Positions 20,740 through 32,390 of a stretch of DNA of 64,000 bases are shown here, one piece after another. Numbering within the stretch: position 1 is the stretch's first letter; every line of letters starts with the position of its first letter. The notes beneath the pieces were generated by a model. That model ran no database searches and had not been told where the DNA came from. It was given only the letters and a program-made list of their open reading frames with translations. This DNA is from Carposina sasakii (lineage: Eukaryota; Arthropoda; Insecta; Lepidoptera; Carposinidae). Position numbers and translations under genes: made by a program. The DNA is taken from the NCBI GenBank assembly GCA_014607495.2, contig CP053161.1:1054001-1118000 (forward strand), written 5' to 3'.

Positions 20740-21775
20740 ATTTAAAATAAATAAATAATAAAATAAATAAAATTTTATTTAATATCAAACATTTGCTATA
20801 CATAGGTACATTAAAAATCTTACTATTTAAATAGGTAGGATATACAGGTTACCTAAACTAGGCTGGGCCTGTGCTTTAGGTTTCCAAAACCTCATATCTT
20901 AAGAAAAATAAATTAATAAACACATGTATAACAATAATAAAAGATTCTTTACATTTCGATCTACTTATATAACTATTACTATAAAAATAAATTAAAAGTA
21001 CAAGTATTAGTACAATTTATCTACCGTAAGCAAGTTCTCAGTTTCGTCATAAGATAACTCCTGCAGACACTTGTACAGTTTATTCTTACAGTCAAAGTAA
21101 TTAAGGTTATAAATGTAATTAATTTTATTCATTCTATTATATAACAAGGGTCCCAAATAGGCGAAAAATCTATTTGAAAAGGCAAACGGTGTTGAGGAGA
21201 CAGTACACACAATATCTTTCCGTCTTTTGTTAGTCACCTCATGATTATAAGCAAGCACTTTGTGCTGTTTTAGAACAGTGTGCATAATAAAAAGCTGGCG
21301 GACAGTTAGCACCTTGCAAGAATTATATAGCAGGGAAGTTGGAAAGAGGAAGGGACGAAACGTAGCCACCTTAAGTATTGCACGTTGAGCCCGCTTGAGA
21401 GATAGTATGATGGTTTTATGTGTTCCACCCCATGAGCTGATACAGTACTGAATAATTGATTGACCAAGGGCCCGATATACTTGTTTAATTAATTTTGAAT
21501 CAGCAATAAGCCGTAGTTTTCTGAAGACATAGAGTAACTTCCGTACTCTGTTAACTATTTCTTGTATATGTGTTCGGAAAGAGAGGGTTTCATCAAGTGT
21601 AACACCAAGGTACTTAATACTTGCAGTTTTTTGGATAAGTGGACAATTACAGGAGAGAACAGAATGACATAAATGGGCATAGATATGGGGATATAAAACA
21701 ATTTGCTGGGTTTGACGCATCGTAAAATGGATGTACTTAGTTTTATCAGCGTTAAGTGTTAGTAAATTATATTAT
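20740..21775 (-). pseudogene. 5'-truncated non-LTR retrotransposon (CR1/jockey-like RT C-terminal domain)
   Basis: The open frame 21720-21007 (237 codons on the minus strand) encodes KYLGVTLDETLSFRTHI, then SLKRAQRAILKVATFRP and PTSLLYNSCKVLTVRQLF, the post-catalytic domain of LINE reverse transcriptases. The 3' end is an AATAAAT-rich tail at 20740-20790. Upstream it is cut off by a family A repeat at 21777. The catalytic YxDD motif is missing, so the fragment is dead although its frame is still open. Confidence 0.8.
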
Positions 21776-21776
21776 A

Positions 21777-22740
21777 TAGTGGACGCCCGCGACTCCGTCC
21801 GCGTGGACTACAGAAAAAAAAATGTCGTAATTATCCGGGATAAAAACATTTTCCCGGGATAAAAAGTAGCCTATATGTTAAGTGGGACCTGTCACAATAT
21901 ATTCCTGAAAACTGCACCGAAATCGGTTAAGCCGTTCCTGAGATTAGCGTGCACAAACGCACAGACAGTCCCTTCCCGTGGGAATTTCGGGAAATCAATT
22001 CTTAGTGCTTCCCCGCAGTCTCCGATTTTAGCTTCACATGTACAGCGGTTTTTGTAAAAAAATTGAATTCCCGTTAGTCCCCTTCCCGTGGGAATTTCGG
22101 GAAATTCGTTCTTAGCGCTCCCTCGCAGTCCCTAATGAACGTACAGGTCTAATTTCGAATTCATATGTATCGCGCTTGTCGTAAAAAAATGAATTCCCGT
22201 TTGTCCCCTTCCCGTGGGAGTTTCGAGAAATCCGTTCCTAGTGCTTCCTCGGGGTCCCAAATAAACAAATATGCCCAACTTAAGATTCATATGTGTAACC
22301 GTTTTCATAAAAAATAATTAATTCCCGTTGGCCCCCTTCCCGTGGGAATTTCGGGAAATTCGTCCTTAGTGCTTACTTGCAGTCCCTAATGAACATCTAT
22401 GCCCAATTTCAGCTTAATATGTATAGCGGTTTTCGTAAAAATTATGAATTCCCGTTTGTCCCCTTCCCGTGGGAATTTCGGGAAATCCGTTTTTAGTCCT
22501 CCCTTGCTCTCCCCAATGAACATATATGCCCGATTTCAGCTTCATATGTATAGTGGTTTTCGTAAAAAATATAGAATTCCCGTTTGTCGCCTTCCCGTGG
22601 GAATATCGGGAAATTCTTATAGCCTATGTTCATCCAGGTCCTATAAGGATTCTAACGGTGAAAGAATTTTTAAAATCGGTCGAGTAGTTTTTGAGCCTAT
22701 TCATTACAACCAAACAAACAAAGTTTTCCTCTTTATAATA
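21777..22740 (+). repeat. Family A repeat fused to tandem array 2 of the TTCCCGTGGGAATTTCGGG unit
   Basis: 21777-21966 is the 5' part of family A (TGGACGCCCGCGACTCCGTC to AACGCACAGACA). From 21967 it passes directly into about six units of the 125-128-bp repeat (near 21968, 22063, 22192, 22320, 22445 and 22575). It ends in an RTE-like tail: ATCGGTCGAGTAGTTTTTGA, AACCAAACAAACAAAG, CTCTTTATAATATTAGTGTA. The arrangement indicates that both repeat types are parts of one composite retroelement family. Confidence 0.75.
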
Positions 22741-23052
22741 TTAGTGTAGATTATATATAGATTTCAGTACCTAAGCTCAGTGTTTCGAAAAATTCAAACT
22801 CGAACCTTCCGCGTTCCCATTTACCTAATGGCGTTACTTATGTATGAGGTACCCAAGCGATATTTATTAAGCTTAGGATAAAACTAAAAGTATGTAACAT
22901 TTGATACCATGACTGATTTGATTGGCTGCATCGTGTTCGAATTGATAATTAATACTACCCCAAGCACATAATGCACTTGTAAAATAAAAAAGTTACACTT
23001 ATTTATAATCTTTTATTTTTAGGTAAATTGATCCTGGTTACTCCAGAATTAC

Positions 23053-25834
23053 TCATATATTTTTGAAGAACGCTGATTTCGGTAATAATTTGGCGGCCGC
23101 TCGAATATTGTGAACAACAGTGATGTATGCTTCTTTTATAATTGCGCAGAGGATAAGCTTCGATGCGGTTTCTTTTTTGGATGCATCTTCATTCTTGGCT
23201 TGTTCTGCTTCTGAAATAGTAGGAATGTTTTATTTAGTTGGTGAAGCTTTTTAATTCTATTCTGATAATTGAGTGCTGTGTTTTAGAGAAAAAAATATTC
23301 GGAATGTTTTTCGCTTCTCTGTTTTGAAATCGATTAAAATGCAAAGAAATTTTAAAAAAGCAAAGATGTTAGGTACTTGTTTTTTGTAGTAATTTTGGGA
23401 GATCCTCTATTAGTGTTGCCTGCACTTTTCAATACTCTATGCAGGGTGTGAGTAACAACCAGGCAAATACTGAAATGCTGAATAAAGACAACTGTGTTGA
23501 GATATACGACAGTGTTATTACTTGCAAGAAGTGCATTTATAATTTGATTATCCGCAATGTTTGCTTTACGCGTCATTAGTTTTGGGCGATCCTGTGACTA
23601 GTAAAAAGAGCTTATTGGTTATTTTGTGATACATTGCTGTCTTTTGGACTACTTTGGACTCTCCGTTAGGGATATATAATTAATATAATTGACTTACCTA
23701 AAGTGAGAAGTTCGTCAGTGACTGTTACTTCGGGTGCTTGCGGTACATTACACGATATCGTCTCGGGTCCTAGTTCAAAATGCTCCACTCCTTTGTCATC
23801 GGTGACAAAATTGTAATTATATTTGGCTGTACCGAGAGCAGCTGAAAAACAACGAATAAAATAAATTATTACTGTATAAAACCAACTGACCCGGCGAAAT
23901 TCGTACATCCTTATTTTCTAAAATCTGATTTATTTACATACATATAATCACGCATTTATCCCTTACGGGGTAGGCAGAGTACCAAGGGCCGATAGAACCA
24001 CATGGTGCCACTTCTGACCAATTTTGAGGGTATAGTTGAGATGTACAAGTTCGGTTAGTAGTGGCAGGTGGTCAGCCCATCGGCTACAAAACACCAAGCC
24101 CCTCTTGTCCCTCTACTGACTTGTACAGTATGCCCGGGAAGAGAAGCAGCTGTCGTATTATAGGTTTTTTTTTCACTCCCAGAGCAGCATAGATTTATTT
24201 TATTTTACAAAAACCTTGTCCTAGAAATAACAAACACAAAAAAGAACGAATCATCGATTTTGGTGCAGTAGTTTAGAAGTTATGCGCCTACATACATTTC
24301 AGCGATTCATTTTATTTATGTTAGTAGATAAGTTATTGGTACTGGTAATGATGGATTGATTGATGGATAATGTCAGTTCATATTCAGTTTATAAACTTGA
24401 ATTTTATGTAGGTATAGTCATTCGAATTATCATTAAACATTTGACTGTAATCATCTCGCAATAAAACCAACATTTTACAATCTTATAAATTCACATAATA
24501 TAGTTTTAAAAAAACTTACGTCCTTTAATTGTGTAAGAGCCCGAATAGACTTTTCCTTTTGACAGAAAATGTATTGTCAAATGTGCTACTACGGCCTGTA
24601 AATCTGCCTTCGTGGTCAACTCCACAGATTTAGTTTCTGTGTTCATTCTAGAAAATAAGTTATGATCACGTATTAAAAATTAAGAAGAAACATCAAATAA
24701 CGTATTAAGAATCAAGGCTTAGGTTCTGTATAGACGGTAAGGATCTGGTATAGACATGCATCCTTTGTATAAACATATCATATTTTCCAGTCATTTAGCT
24801 TCCCAGCACCCGAATGATTAATTTGGTGAGAGCGAAATATCTCACTTTTAAATGTCAATTTCACAGAGCTATTAATAACTAGATAAACTAAGTGGATGTA
24901 CTTTGCATGTAAAAAATAGACTTAAGAATTAGAATAGACACTCGTTCTCGAGCCTGGACTGAAGGATAATTCTAAGGATAAGGGCTGATTGAAGTAGTTT
25001 GCAATCCCTTTTTACATACCAAGTAGAAACACTTGTCTTGTCTAGTTATTACTTAGCTCCGTGGATTTGACGTTTAAAAGTGAGACATCTCGCTCTCACC
25101 TAAATTCGTCAATACGTAAGAGACAGATGCATTTACAGTTCATATTTCCGATAATTTTACAAAAAAATTATAGGAGTATAAAAAATTCAATGCAATATAG
25201 ATATTATTGTATCTAAACATAAATTTGTTATTTAGATGTTTCAAAATATTCTTTGTAAGCTTAGATGAATTGTAGTTGTTATTTTTGTATTTTAGAATTT
25301 GTAAATAATTTAATTCATATTTTCGTAGGGAGAAAGGAGAACAGTCATTGTCGAAATGCAATCAGAGTAAATCTGTTTGCTTGAAACCTATCAGAAGTTA
25401 ACTTATTTAAGAGACGCTTACTTAAAATCATCAATGACTTGCTGTTTCAGTCCCGTTAGTGTCACATTTTGTAAATTAACCTTTATATTTCCTTTATCGC
25501 CTTCTAAATCTAAATTATTAATAACCAAAGGATCCAATGGCCTTATGTCGTAAGCAGGTATACCTGCACTTGTATGGGATAAAAATGTCTCGGTAGATTT
25601 GCCAAGACAGTCCAAATCAGTTACGTTACATGGTTCAGTGAGACCTAAAACAATAACATTATTTAAAGTAACATTTTTGAGGAATGATAATAACTGTAAT
25701 ATAATAATAACACATGCAGGTACATCTTCTATATTAGCCTAATTATGAACGTAAGAAACATGTAGTCACAACAAACCGTCTGCAAAAACACATCCAAAAA
25801 CCAAGGAAGACACAAGCACTTGAAGCACAACCAT
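23053..25834 (-). CDS. Takeout / juvenile-hormone-binding-protein family protein 2, five exons
   Basis: Predicted secreted JHBP/takeout-type carrier of 236 residues. Exons: 25834-25777, 25644-25422, 24647-24520, 23841-23698 and 23210-23053, with phases 1, 2, 1, 1 that agree. Signal peptide MVVLQVLVSSLVFGCVFA. The cysteine pair is EPCNVTDLDC; the family segment is AYDIRPLDPLVINNLDLEGD; then SVELTTKADLQAVVAHLTIH with VYSGSYTIKG in the third exon, YNYNFVTDDKGVEHFELGPE in the fourth, and a C-terminal helix LILCAIIKEAYITVVHNIRA ending FFKNI. The exon layout and phases equal those of the gene at 11859-16908, which supports an old tandem duplication, but the proteins are strongly diverged. The first donor (GTTTGT) is weaker than the others. 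The ligand is unknown. Confidence 0.85.
23441..23670. repeat. Dispersed repeat GCAGGGTGTGAGTAACAACC family, copy 1
   Basis: Collinear with 48538-48770: CAGGCAAATACTGAAATGCT, ACAGTGTTATTACT, GGGCGATCCTGTGAC, TTGGTTATTTTGTGA and GACTCTCC. It lies in the last intron of takeout-like gene 2. Confidence 0.65.
23938..24190. repeat. Dispersed repeat with TTTATCCCTTACGGGGTAGGC
   Basis: ATTTATCCCTTACGGGGTAG, CACATGGTGCCACTTCTGAC, GTCAGCCCATCGGCTAC and TTTTTTTTCACTCCCAGAGC look like a transcribed repeat with oligo-T, and the opening is wording common in Lepidoptera. Only one copy is in the window, so this rests on recognition and not on a second copy. Confidence 0.4.
24806..25117. mobile_element. Inverted-repeat MITE in takeout-like gene 2, copy 1
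   Basis: The left side (TGGTGAGAGCGAAATATCTC) pairs with the right side (GTGAGACATCTCGCTCTCAC). Between them are TTCTCGAGCC and a GAAGTAGTTTGCAATCC word. It is collinear with 28607-28895, where the ends are better preserved. Confidence 0.65.
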
Positions 25835-26850
25835 TTTGACCTGACGCACTGTCTGATAGACACAAAATCTTACATTCTATTCGTTCCAATTGAATTTTAT
25901 TCTGTTTATATACGAGCTCTCACAAAACAAACTGATAAATGTAATGGCACACGTATTACTGACCCGGTGAATATAAGATGAAACTTTTATTCTTATGTCA
26001 TCACCAGTGATTTTATCAATTTGTTGACTGCCCGTATAGATGGTAGCGACGCTCAAATTTGCTTGCTAAGCTTGCAGCGGAGTAATGATGTCTCCGACTA
26101 TAGCTACCCTTGTCATCTAAGTGGAATGAAATGCACAGGTCAACAATTATCTCTGGGCCAAGATTACATAAGTATAAGTCAGTGATACACCTAAATTTTG
26201 AATAATAGTGGAATGTAGAAGCTGCATAATTTCTAGCATCTAGGCTAAATTTGATCTAGGAGTTCAGGTTAGAGATGACATTTTCCAAGGAAGGTTGCAA
26301 CAGGGCGTCGTGTAGAGCTATGATAGTTATAAAGGGAAATTGACCATGTTCCGAGGAAATCCCAAGACGAATCCCCTGGTGGCAAACGATCATCGCAATG
26401 ACGATGTAGTTGGGAAAGACCTGATGCGAATTGAAGCACGGAGGTTAAGACAAATATTTTTTTAAAGAATGTTGTCAATTGTGTAAACGAGAGGCCGGTA
26501 TAGGAATGTATTTTACTTCAAGATTAGGAATTATTTAGTTTGCTTTTTTGGTTATGTTTATTAGGCTTCAAGTAATTTATTTCGGGAGAATTACATACAT
26601 AACAAAGTAAAATATACCGGATGTGACATACAGGTGATTTTAAAATGTACTAGGTACAATTAATAAATAAGATAATTACGGGTCAAATTTTATCGTGTGG
26701 GTTTGACTCTTCTTTTATACAGTATGATAGTGAATTTCGAGGTAGGAAACGGTTCACAATTCCTTATGTTTATTATAGAGCAAAATTAAAAAAATAATAA
26801 TTTGGAACTTGTCTTGCTTTTGATAGTCGTAGTAGACGAAGTAAGAACTG
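25835..26850. other. Upstream of takeout-like gene 2, no further gene seen
   Basis: 25835-26000 would hold the promoter of the gene starting at 25834; GTTTATATACGAGCTC (minus strand TATATAAAC, near 25905) is a possible TATA box. The open frame at 26269-26478 starts with a hydrophobic stretch but has no family motif or splice support. Confidence 0.4.
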
Positions 26851-26852
26851 AG

Positions 26853-27150
26853 GAGTAAGCACGAACATGTTTACGCAGCGTAACGCTAGCGACTCGTTAA
26901 CATAATCTATGTGATTTGACAGTTTGACGCTACGGACTATCGAGAGGTTCGCTCCACTGGATGGACGACCTCGACAAGTTGCGTTGTAAATAGCTATATA
27001 AATAGTAACTAATAGTATTATTATCGTATTAATAGTATAATTAGTATTATACATATATTATGTTAGTATTATCGGTCACCAACCCGCCTGCCCAGCGTGG
27101 TGACTATGGGCAAAAACCCTCTATGTAATAGGCTGAAGAAGAAGAAGAAT
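26853..27150. repeat. Two dispersed repeat fragments
   Basis: 26853-26960 matches the repeats at 1014 and 1500 (TAAGCACGAACATGTTTACG, GCGTAACGCTAGC, CTATCGAGAGGTTCG). 27072-27125 is the LINE-tail wording GTCACCAACCCGCCTGCCC and GTGGTGACTATGGGCAAAAA, followed by GGCTGAAGAAGAAGAAGAAT. Confidence 0.6.
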
Positions 27151-27789
27151 AGTCTGTGTATGTGTAGACATTTATAAACGGCGCAGCCGGTGTGAATTGT
27201 ACTTAACAATATAATCTATGGATACCTATGAAGGTTATCCTGGTCAAACGGGGTTTATTTCATCTTCATACAATATATAACTGTAAAAAGATTCCACAAC
27301 AACACGAATACCTTTTAAAACATTCTGGACACAAAAGTCTAAAATTTCTGTACTTAATTTGCCCACCTGCGTGCCTCATGAATACATTACGAAGTGAATT
27401 TTTGTTTTCCTTTTACAATAGAAGAACAAAACATAAATCCACAGAACACCTAAATCAGTGAAGTTTTTAAAGGGCGACCCTCAGTGGTTATTTGATATAA
27501 ACTTTTTTGATTTATGAGTCTGGAATTTCTAATCTAAAGTAAGTATAGAAATGTTCATTCACACCACAACAACCTAAAAATAGCTGGCTCACTCTATGTA
27601 TGAAATGTAACCTCGTTAGTACAAAATACTGTATAAAATGCGCAATCAAAATTCTTAAAATTGTGCTTTACTCTAAAGAAGTTCAAATAGAAAAATTTAG
27701 GTAAAAAAACCTTTTTAAAAACAAGCTTTTATTTAAATGCGCTAAAAAGAAAAAATAAACTTTTACACTAAAACTTTTACTGTTAATTT

Positions 27790-28183
27790 ATAACGTATTT
27801 CAAATTTAACACATTTGATTTATATGTTATAAAAGCTTGTCGCGACATTTAAGTACTCGTATTTACGTTCTTACTTTTAAATGTTTATTAGGCAGCATCT
27901 TTGTGTTGATGTTTCAGATTTTCCCTATTGTTCCCACGCATATCGAAGAAATATCCGTGACCTTCCAGAGCTTCGTGTAGAAGAGTAAGAGAGTAATATA
28001 CAACAGGGTTCGCCCCGGTGCCCCGAGGTGGTATGTTATGACATCATGTCATCATGCCACTCAAGCCTCATTGACTTATTAAAAATTTAAAACTAAGAAA
28101 GTAAATACGAGTACTTAAATGTCGCGACAAGCTTTTATAACATATAAATTGTGTCAAATGTGTTAAATTTGAAATGACGTTAT
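27790..28183. mobile_element. 394-bp MITE with ~95-bp terminal inverted repeats
   Basis: The left arm ATAACGTATTTCAAATTTAA, TTATATGTTATAAAAGCTTG, TCGCGACATTTAAGTACTCG is repeated inverted on the right with two or three small indels. The ~200-bp centre is unique (CCCCGGTGCCCCGAGG). I found no certain target duplication and no coding capacity. Confidence 0.85.
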
Positions 28184-28606
28184 TATTCCGTTATTATCGT
28201 TTTTTCCGTATAATGTGTTGATTATTTTTGTCTGTTAATGGTTACTTCTGAGCTCAATATAATTTTAGCCAGACATGTGACAAGTACCATCAATATCTCC
28301 GGGCGACAAGGTCTTTCATTGTACAGTGTCTATAGATACCAATTGGTTACAAAGAGCAATGTACCTTATGTATAGAAGCACCGTAAATGCTTTGATCAAA
28401 GTACTATGAAGCCTCGTTTGGGAATTGTGGTTCTGTAAAGTGAATTCCAAATGTTAGGTACACAAATTTAATGGACAGGTATAAGAGTTTTGTAAGGTTT
28501 TACAAAACAGAAAAATGTGGTATCCATTATTTGATACGAAAAATGTAAAATATTAAACCACCAATGTATTCATTAAAATTATACTTTATTGTGATAGTCC
28601 AACTCT

Positions 28607-28895
28607 GCGCCCGTAGCATGAACTTCGTGAGAGCAAGATATCTCACATTTTAGCGTCAAATTCCCAGAGCTATGTATAATTAGACAAGGTAAGTGTTTGT
28701 ATTTTGCGAGTAAAAATAGCATTGGGAATTAGAATAGTCACTAATCGTTCTCGAGCCAAAACTAAATACATTTGCGCTTAATGAAGTACTCTGCAATCCA
28801 TTTTTATACGCCGAGTACATACACTTACTTTTAGACATAGCTCTGTGAAACTGTCGTAGAAATGAGGGCTTTCACCAAGTTCATGCTACGGGCGC
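28607..28895. mobile_element. 289-bp inverted-repeat MITE, copy 2
   Basis: Ends GCGCCCGTAGCATGAACTT and AAGTTCATGCTACGGGCGC are exact inverted repeats. The inside is collinear with 24806-25117 (GAGAGCAAGATATCTCAC, AATTAGAATAGTCAC, CGTTCTCGAGCC). Confidence 0.85.
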
Positions 28896-29687
28896 TGGTT
28901 TCTTTTCAAAACGTCTTTCGCTTATTTTTGTCCAACTTTGGCAAATGAAAATTGTAAACAGGGAATGACATGTGCCAAACAAAAACAGGGATTACAGTTT
29001 TTAATATAAGTAAGCGATATATTGTTACATTTTCACAAGAGTAATTTTATTTTCAAGTGGCACGACGTCATTCTTATAAATACCTGTATGTACCTAGGAA
29101 GTATCCTTGAAACTTCTAAGCTCTATTATTCTGACACATTACCACTGTTTTATTTTTACTGGCGCAGCCATTGCAAACAGACAGCCGCAAACACAAGTGA
29201 AGATATAAACTCTTTCCAAGAAAATGTCTTCACTCCGTTGGACTTGAAAGTTTCTTGCCATTATCTTTTTACCTCGTTAGTCCCTAAGAAAACTGTGTTC
29301 GCGTCCAAGCGGTAAAGCTTTAGTTCTAGATAAGGAAAAGCTAGTTGGACAAAATGATTCAGTGGGTATTTAAAAAGAAACAATGTTGGCAAAGCGCTAC
29401 CTTTTTTACTTCATGTCAGAAAAGACTAGGTACTAAAAATAAACTTTAACGTATTTTTACTTTTCTGGAATATAATTTTACATAACTTGTGAATTTATGT
29501 ATACCGGTCACTGAATCATTGATTCGAAAATAAAATTGCTTATTAGTTGCACGTTGTTGTTGGTAAATTTTGACAGATTTAATTTTAGTTTTTTGCATGG
29601 TACATACCATCATCGACTTCCTGTCCTTATCCCATTATTTAAGGTTCTGTCGAAACTCATATTGCCAAAGATTTTGCATTTTTTTAC

Positions 29688-29861
29688 GGCCGGCTGCCTG
29701 CCTGGCGCCAACCCTTCTCGGGTAGTTCGTATTGCAAATATAGTTCGTTTAGAAAAATCTGTAGATACACAAAATAAATTCAGAAGCACAGGCCCGTGAT
29801 CGAACTGACGCCCTCTCGCTTGGAAGGCGCAAGTTTTAACCACTGGGCTATTACCGCCTTA
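29688..29861 (-). mobile_element. tRNA-derived SINE, minus strand
   Basis: The minus strand starts AAGGCGGTAATAGCCCAGTG with a pol III A box (TAGCCCAGTGG) and, after CGCCTTCCAAGCGAGAGG, a B box (AGTTCGATCAC). It ends near CCGGCCGTAAAAAAATG. It shares its head with the SINE at 54184-54457. It is not a functional tRNA, because the 3' half does not fold into an acceptor arm. Confidence 0.75.
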
Positions 29862-30585
29862 AATTCATCATACAACTAAAATCCAATTTTGGATATCAGA
29901 AAATTAATTCATTATACCCACATAATCGCTTTTTAAAGTTATGCGTAAAAAATTACCTATAGGGTAGCCAGAACTGCAGCATCACGAAAGAGATAAATAC
30001 TACATTCACATTTCCAAAATGTGTATACAGAAGTAAATACTCGTGCAACGACATTTATCATCAGAATATATAAAATTACAAGCTAATTTGGGGCTTATAC
30101 AGGTAAACATAAAACAGAGGTAAGTAAGCCAATCCATCATATCTGTAATGTATGTACGAAAACATAACCCTCTTAATGGAGAAATGAAGTTCCTTCGCTG
30201 AGAAGTAAATTTATTTAGCCTATGATAATACGAGTATAGAGGCCTTTGCGTTCAACGATGTTGGTTTAATACGCGGTAAAGTGTATGCTTTGCTTGGTTC
30301 TATTAAATTTATTTGTATTATAAAATGTGGAGCACTTACAGGCTTAGCTAACTGGTGTCTATTGTTTGTAATGATGTGCTAACCTGTGAAAGGGTTTCTA
30401 ATCTACTTTCGACCGACATTTATATTTATCCGAAAAAAAAATATCTATTTTTTACGAATATCCTAAAGAATATCAAAAATCTACTTAGTCAGACCGATTT
30501 TTTTGTCAAAGTTTAACCCAAAGATCTGGGTAGGTTAGAGATGTTTTCCAATAAAATTGCCGCAGGGGTAATCTTACAGATAACA

Positions 30586-30960
30586 TACAGGGTGATTTTT
30601 GGTCGTCAACGTTCCCGAAAACTACGGAATCTCCTCATCATCACGATCATTTTTCTCCATGGAAGCATACCTGGGAAGTGTCTGGTTTCCAAAATATTAG
30701 GGTCCAAAGTTGAGTAAATAGACTGCGTTTTTCTGCATAAATGCACATAGACGCGCGTAGCAAGATTTTTTCACGAGAAATAACTAATATCTGTCTATAA
30801 AAAAAAACTAACAGAAACACTAGACACTATAAATTTCGTCCGATCAAGTAATAAAAAAAAAAAAAAAAAATCCCAGCATATTTTTTGCCATAAACTTACT
30901 TTATTTGATGTATAGAGTATGTACCCTTTGTTAATGGTGGCCACAAAAAAACATCCTGTA
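30586..30960. mobile_element. ~375-bp ACAGGGTGATTTTTGG element, copy 1
   Basis: Starts TACAGGGTGATTTTTGGTCG and ends AAAAACATCCTGTA, short inverted ends with flanking TA. The interior is nearly the same as 52856-53240 and 63690-64000 (GTCAACGTTCCCGAAAACTA, TGAGTAAATAGACTGCGTTT). No coding capacity; a non-autonomous DNA element. Its right end touches the MITE at 30962. Confidence 0.85.
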
Positions 30961-31185
30961 TATACAGGATGTAACAAAAAGGGTATGTTAAGCGAAAAGC
31001 TATGTAAATAGCCTACTATAGAGAATCTATTTCCAAAATTTGAGACTCGAAATCACATTTTTATTTTTCAAGATTGTATAAAAATTCCTGAGATATTTAA
31101 AAATTCTCCATACTAACGGCAAAAATAAACATGTGATTTCGGGTCTCAAATTTTGTGGACAGGTTCTCTACAGTGAGGTATTTAC

Positions 31186-31710
31186 TGTAATTTCCTCTAA
31201 GTCAGGATCGGCAGCTATGAATAATAACTCCTATATTTTTATAATTAATAATTTTATTTTTACTTTAACAATTTATGATTTTCTTATTACACTTCCAGCA
31301 ATTCAACAATATAATATAAACAACGATTATTAAGCTAGACTAGTTCACCTTTTGCAGTTCTAAACCAATATGCCTCCTCAACTTGAGATCGGTCACTCGC
31401 AGACTTCTATATCCCCACTCAAGTATTGGCAGTTGGCGCCAACAGGAAATACCGAGTACCCGATTTCAAGTTAAGCTACTTTATTCTAATAATGGTAGTT
31501 CATCTAAGTTTTACTAAGTATACATTATTATCACAATTAAGTATATAATATATAGATAACCGTCTGAATTTACAAAATTCCAATTAAATAATTGGCCTGC
31601 TTATAATTTGTAATACAATTTACATTTGACTTAAATGAAGTTAGTTCCATATTTTAACTTTAGAGGGCTTGTTTAATCAAAACACAAGTAAATTCACAAC
31701 AATTCTTACA
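31186..31710 (-). repeat. Gypsy 3' LTR (left)
   Basis: 525 bp. Compared by eye with the right LTR I see one difference (TTCACC here, TTAACC there). The upstream polypurine tract is weak (GGATGGACG on the minus strand). Confidence 0.93.
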
Positions 31711-31989
31711 TATTCGTCCATCCTGACCACAACCATCACGCCCTCGTGTATTTATCTAAAATATTACATAAGTACAATACATTATATATATTAATTATAC
31801 AATTCTGAGCGATACATCTCCTTAATAAACAAAATTAAAACACTAAAATTATAAAACCGGAAAAAGAAAACAATATTGGCAAGAGTCTATTTCTTTTTGT
31901 AAAAATCATTATAATATATATTTATAATAAAATCATATATTAACTCTTTTAAATCAATAACCGAATCTTTCTAACAACTAATCAGCTCA

Positions 31990-32325
31990 AAATCCAATCC
32001 AATATCTAATCAAATATCCAATCCAAACCAAGTTATGTTAGATCTCTCTGAAAAGAATCTTATTAACATCCTTCCAAAAACTATTTAATCCAATATAATC
32101 AATATCCAATCCAATATTATCTTTTATACTATATCTATAACAATCCAAGTCATGTTATATCCCTCTGAAAAAGAATCTTATTAACATCCTTCCAAAAACT
32201 ATTTAATCCGATATAATCAATATCCAATCCAATATTATGTTTTATACAATATCTATAACAATCCAAGTCATGTTATATCCCTCTGAAAAAGAATCTTATT
32301 AACATCCTTCCAAAAAGTAATCAAA
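31990..32325 (-). repeat. Three tandem ~118-bp repeats in the 3' non-coding part of the Gypsy element
   Basis: The word CTGAAAAAGAATCTTATTAA recurs near 32048 (with one base fewer), 32165 and 32283, together with CATCCTTCCAAAAA and AATATCCAATCCAATATTAT. It lies between the integrase stop and the 3' LTR. Confidence 0.85.
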
Positions 32326-32390
32326 ATAGTCACAAGTTATCCTTCCATCCTATGTCATTTTTATCTCATTTTACGAATATTTCACTTTAT

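Noticed and set aside
26269..26478. Small secreted protein starting MTTFFKKIFVLTSVLQFASG
   Set aside because: It has a signal-like start but no cysteine pattern, family motif or splice support; too weak to call.
29800..29861. tRNA gene on the minus strand
   Set aside because: Same reason: a SINE head with A and B boxes and no acceptor stem.
31711..32390. env gene of the Gypsy element
   Set aside because: The 680 bases after the integrase are AT-rich tandem repeats with no open frame of useful length.
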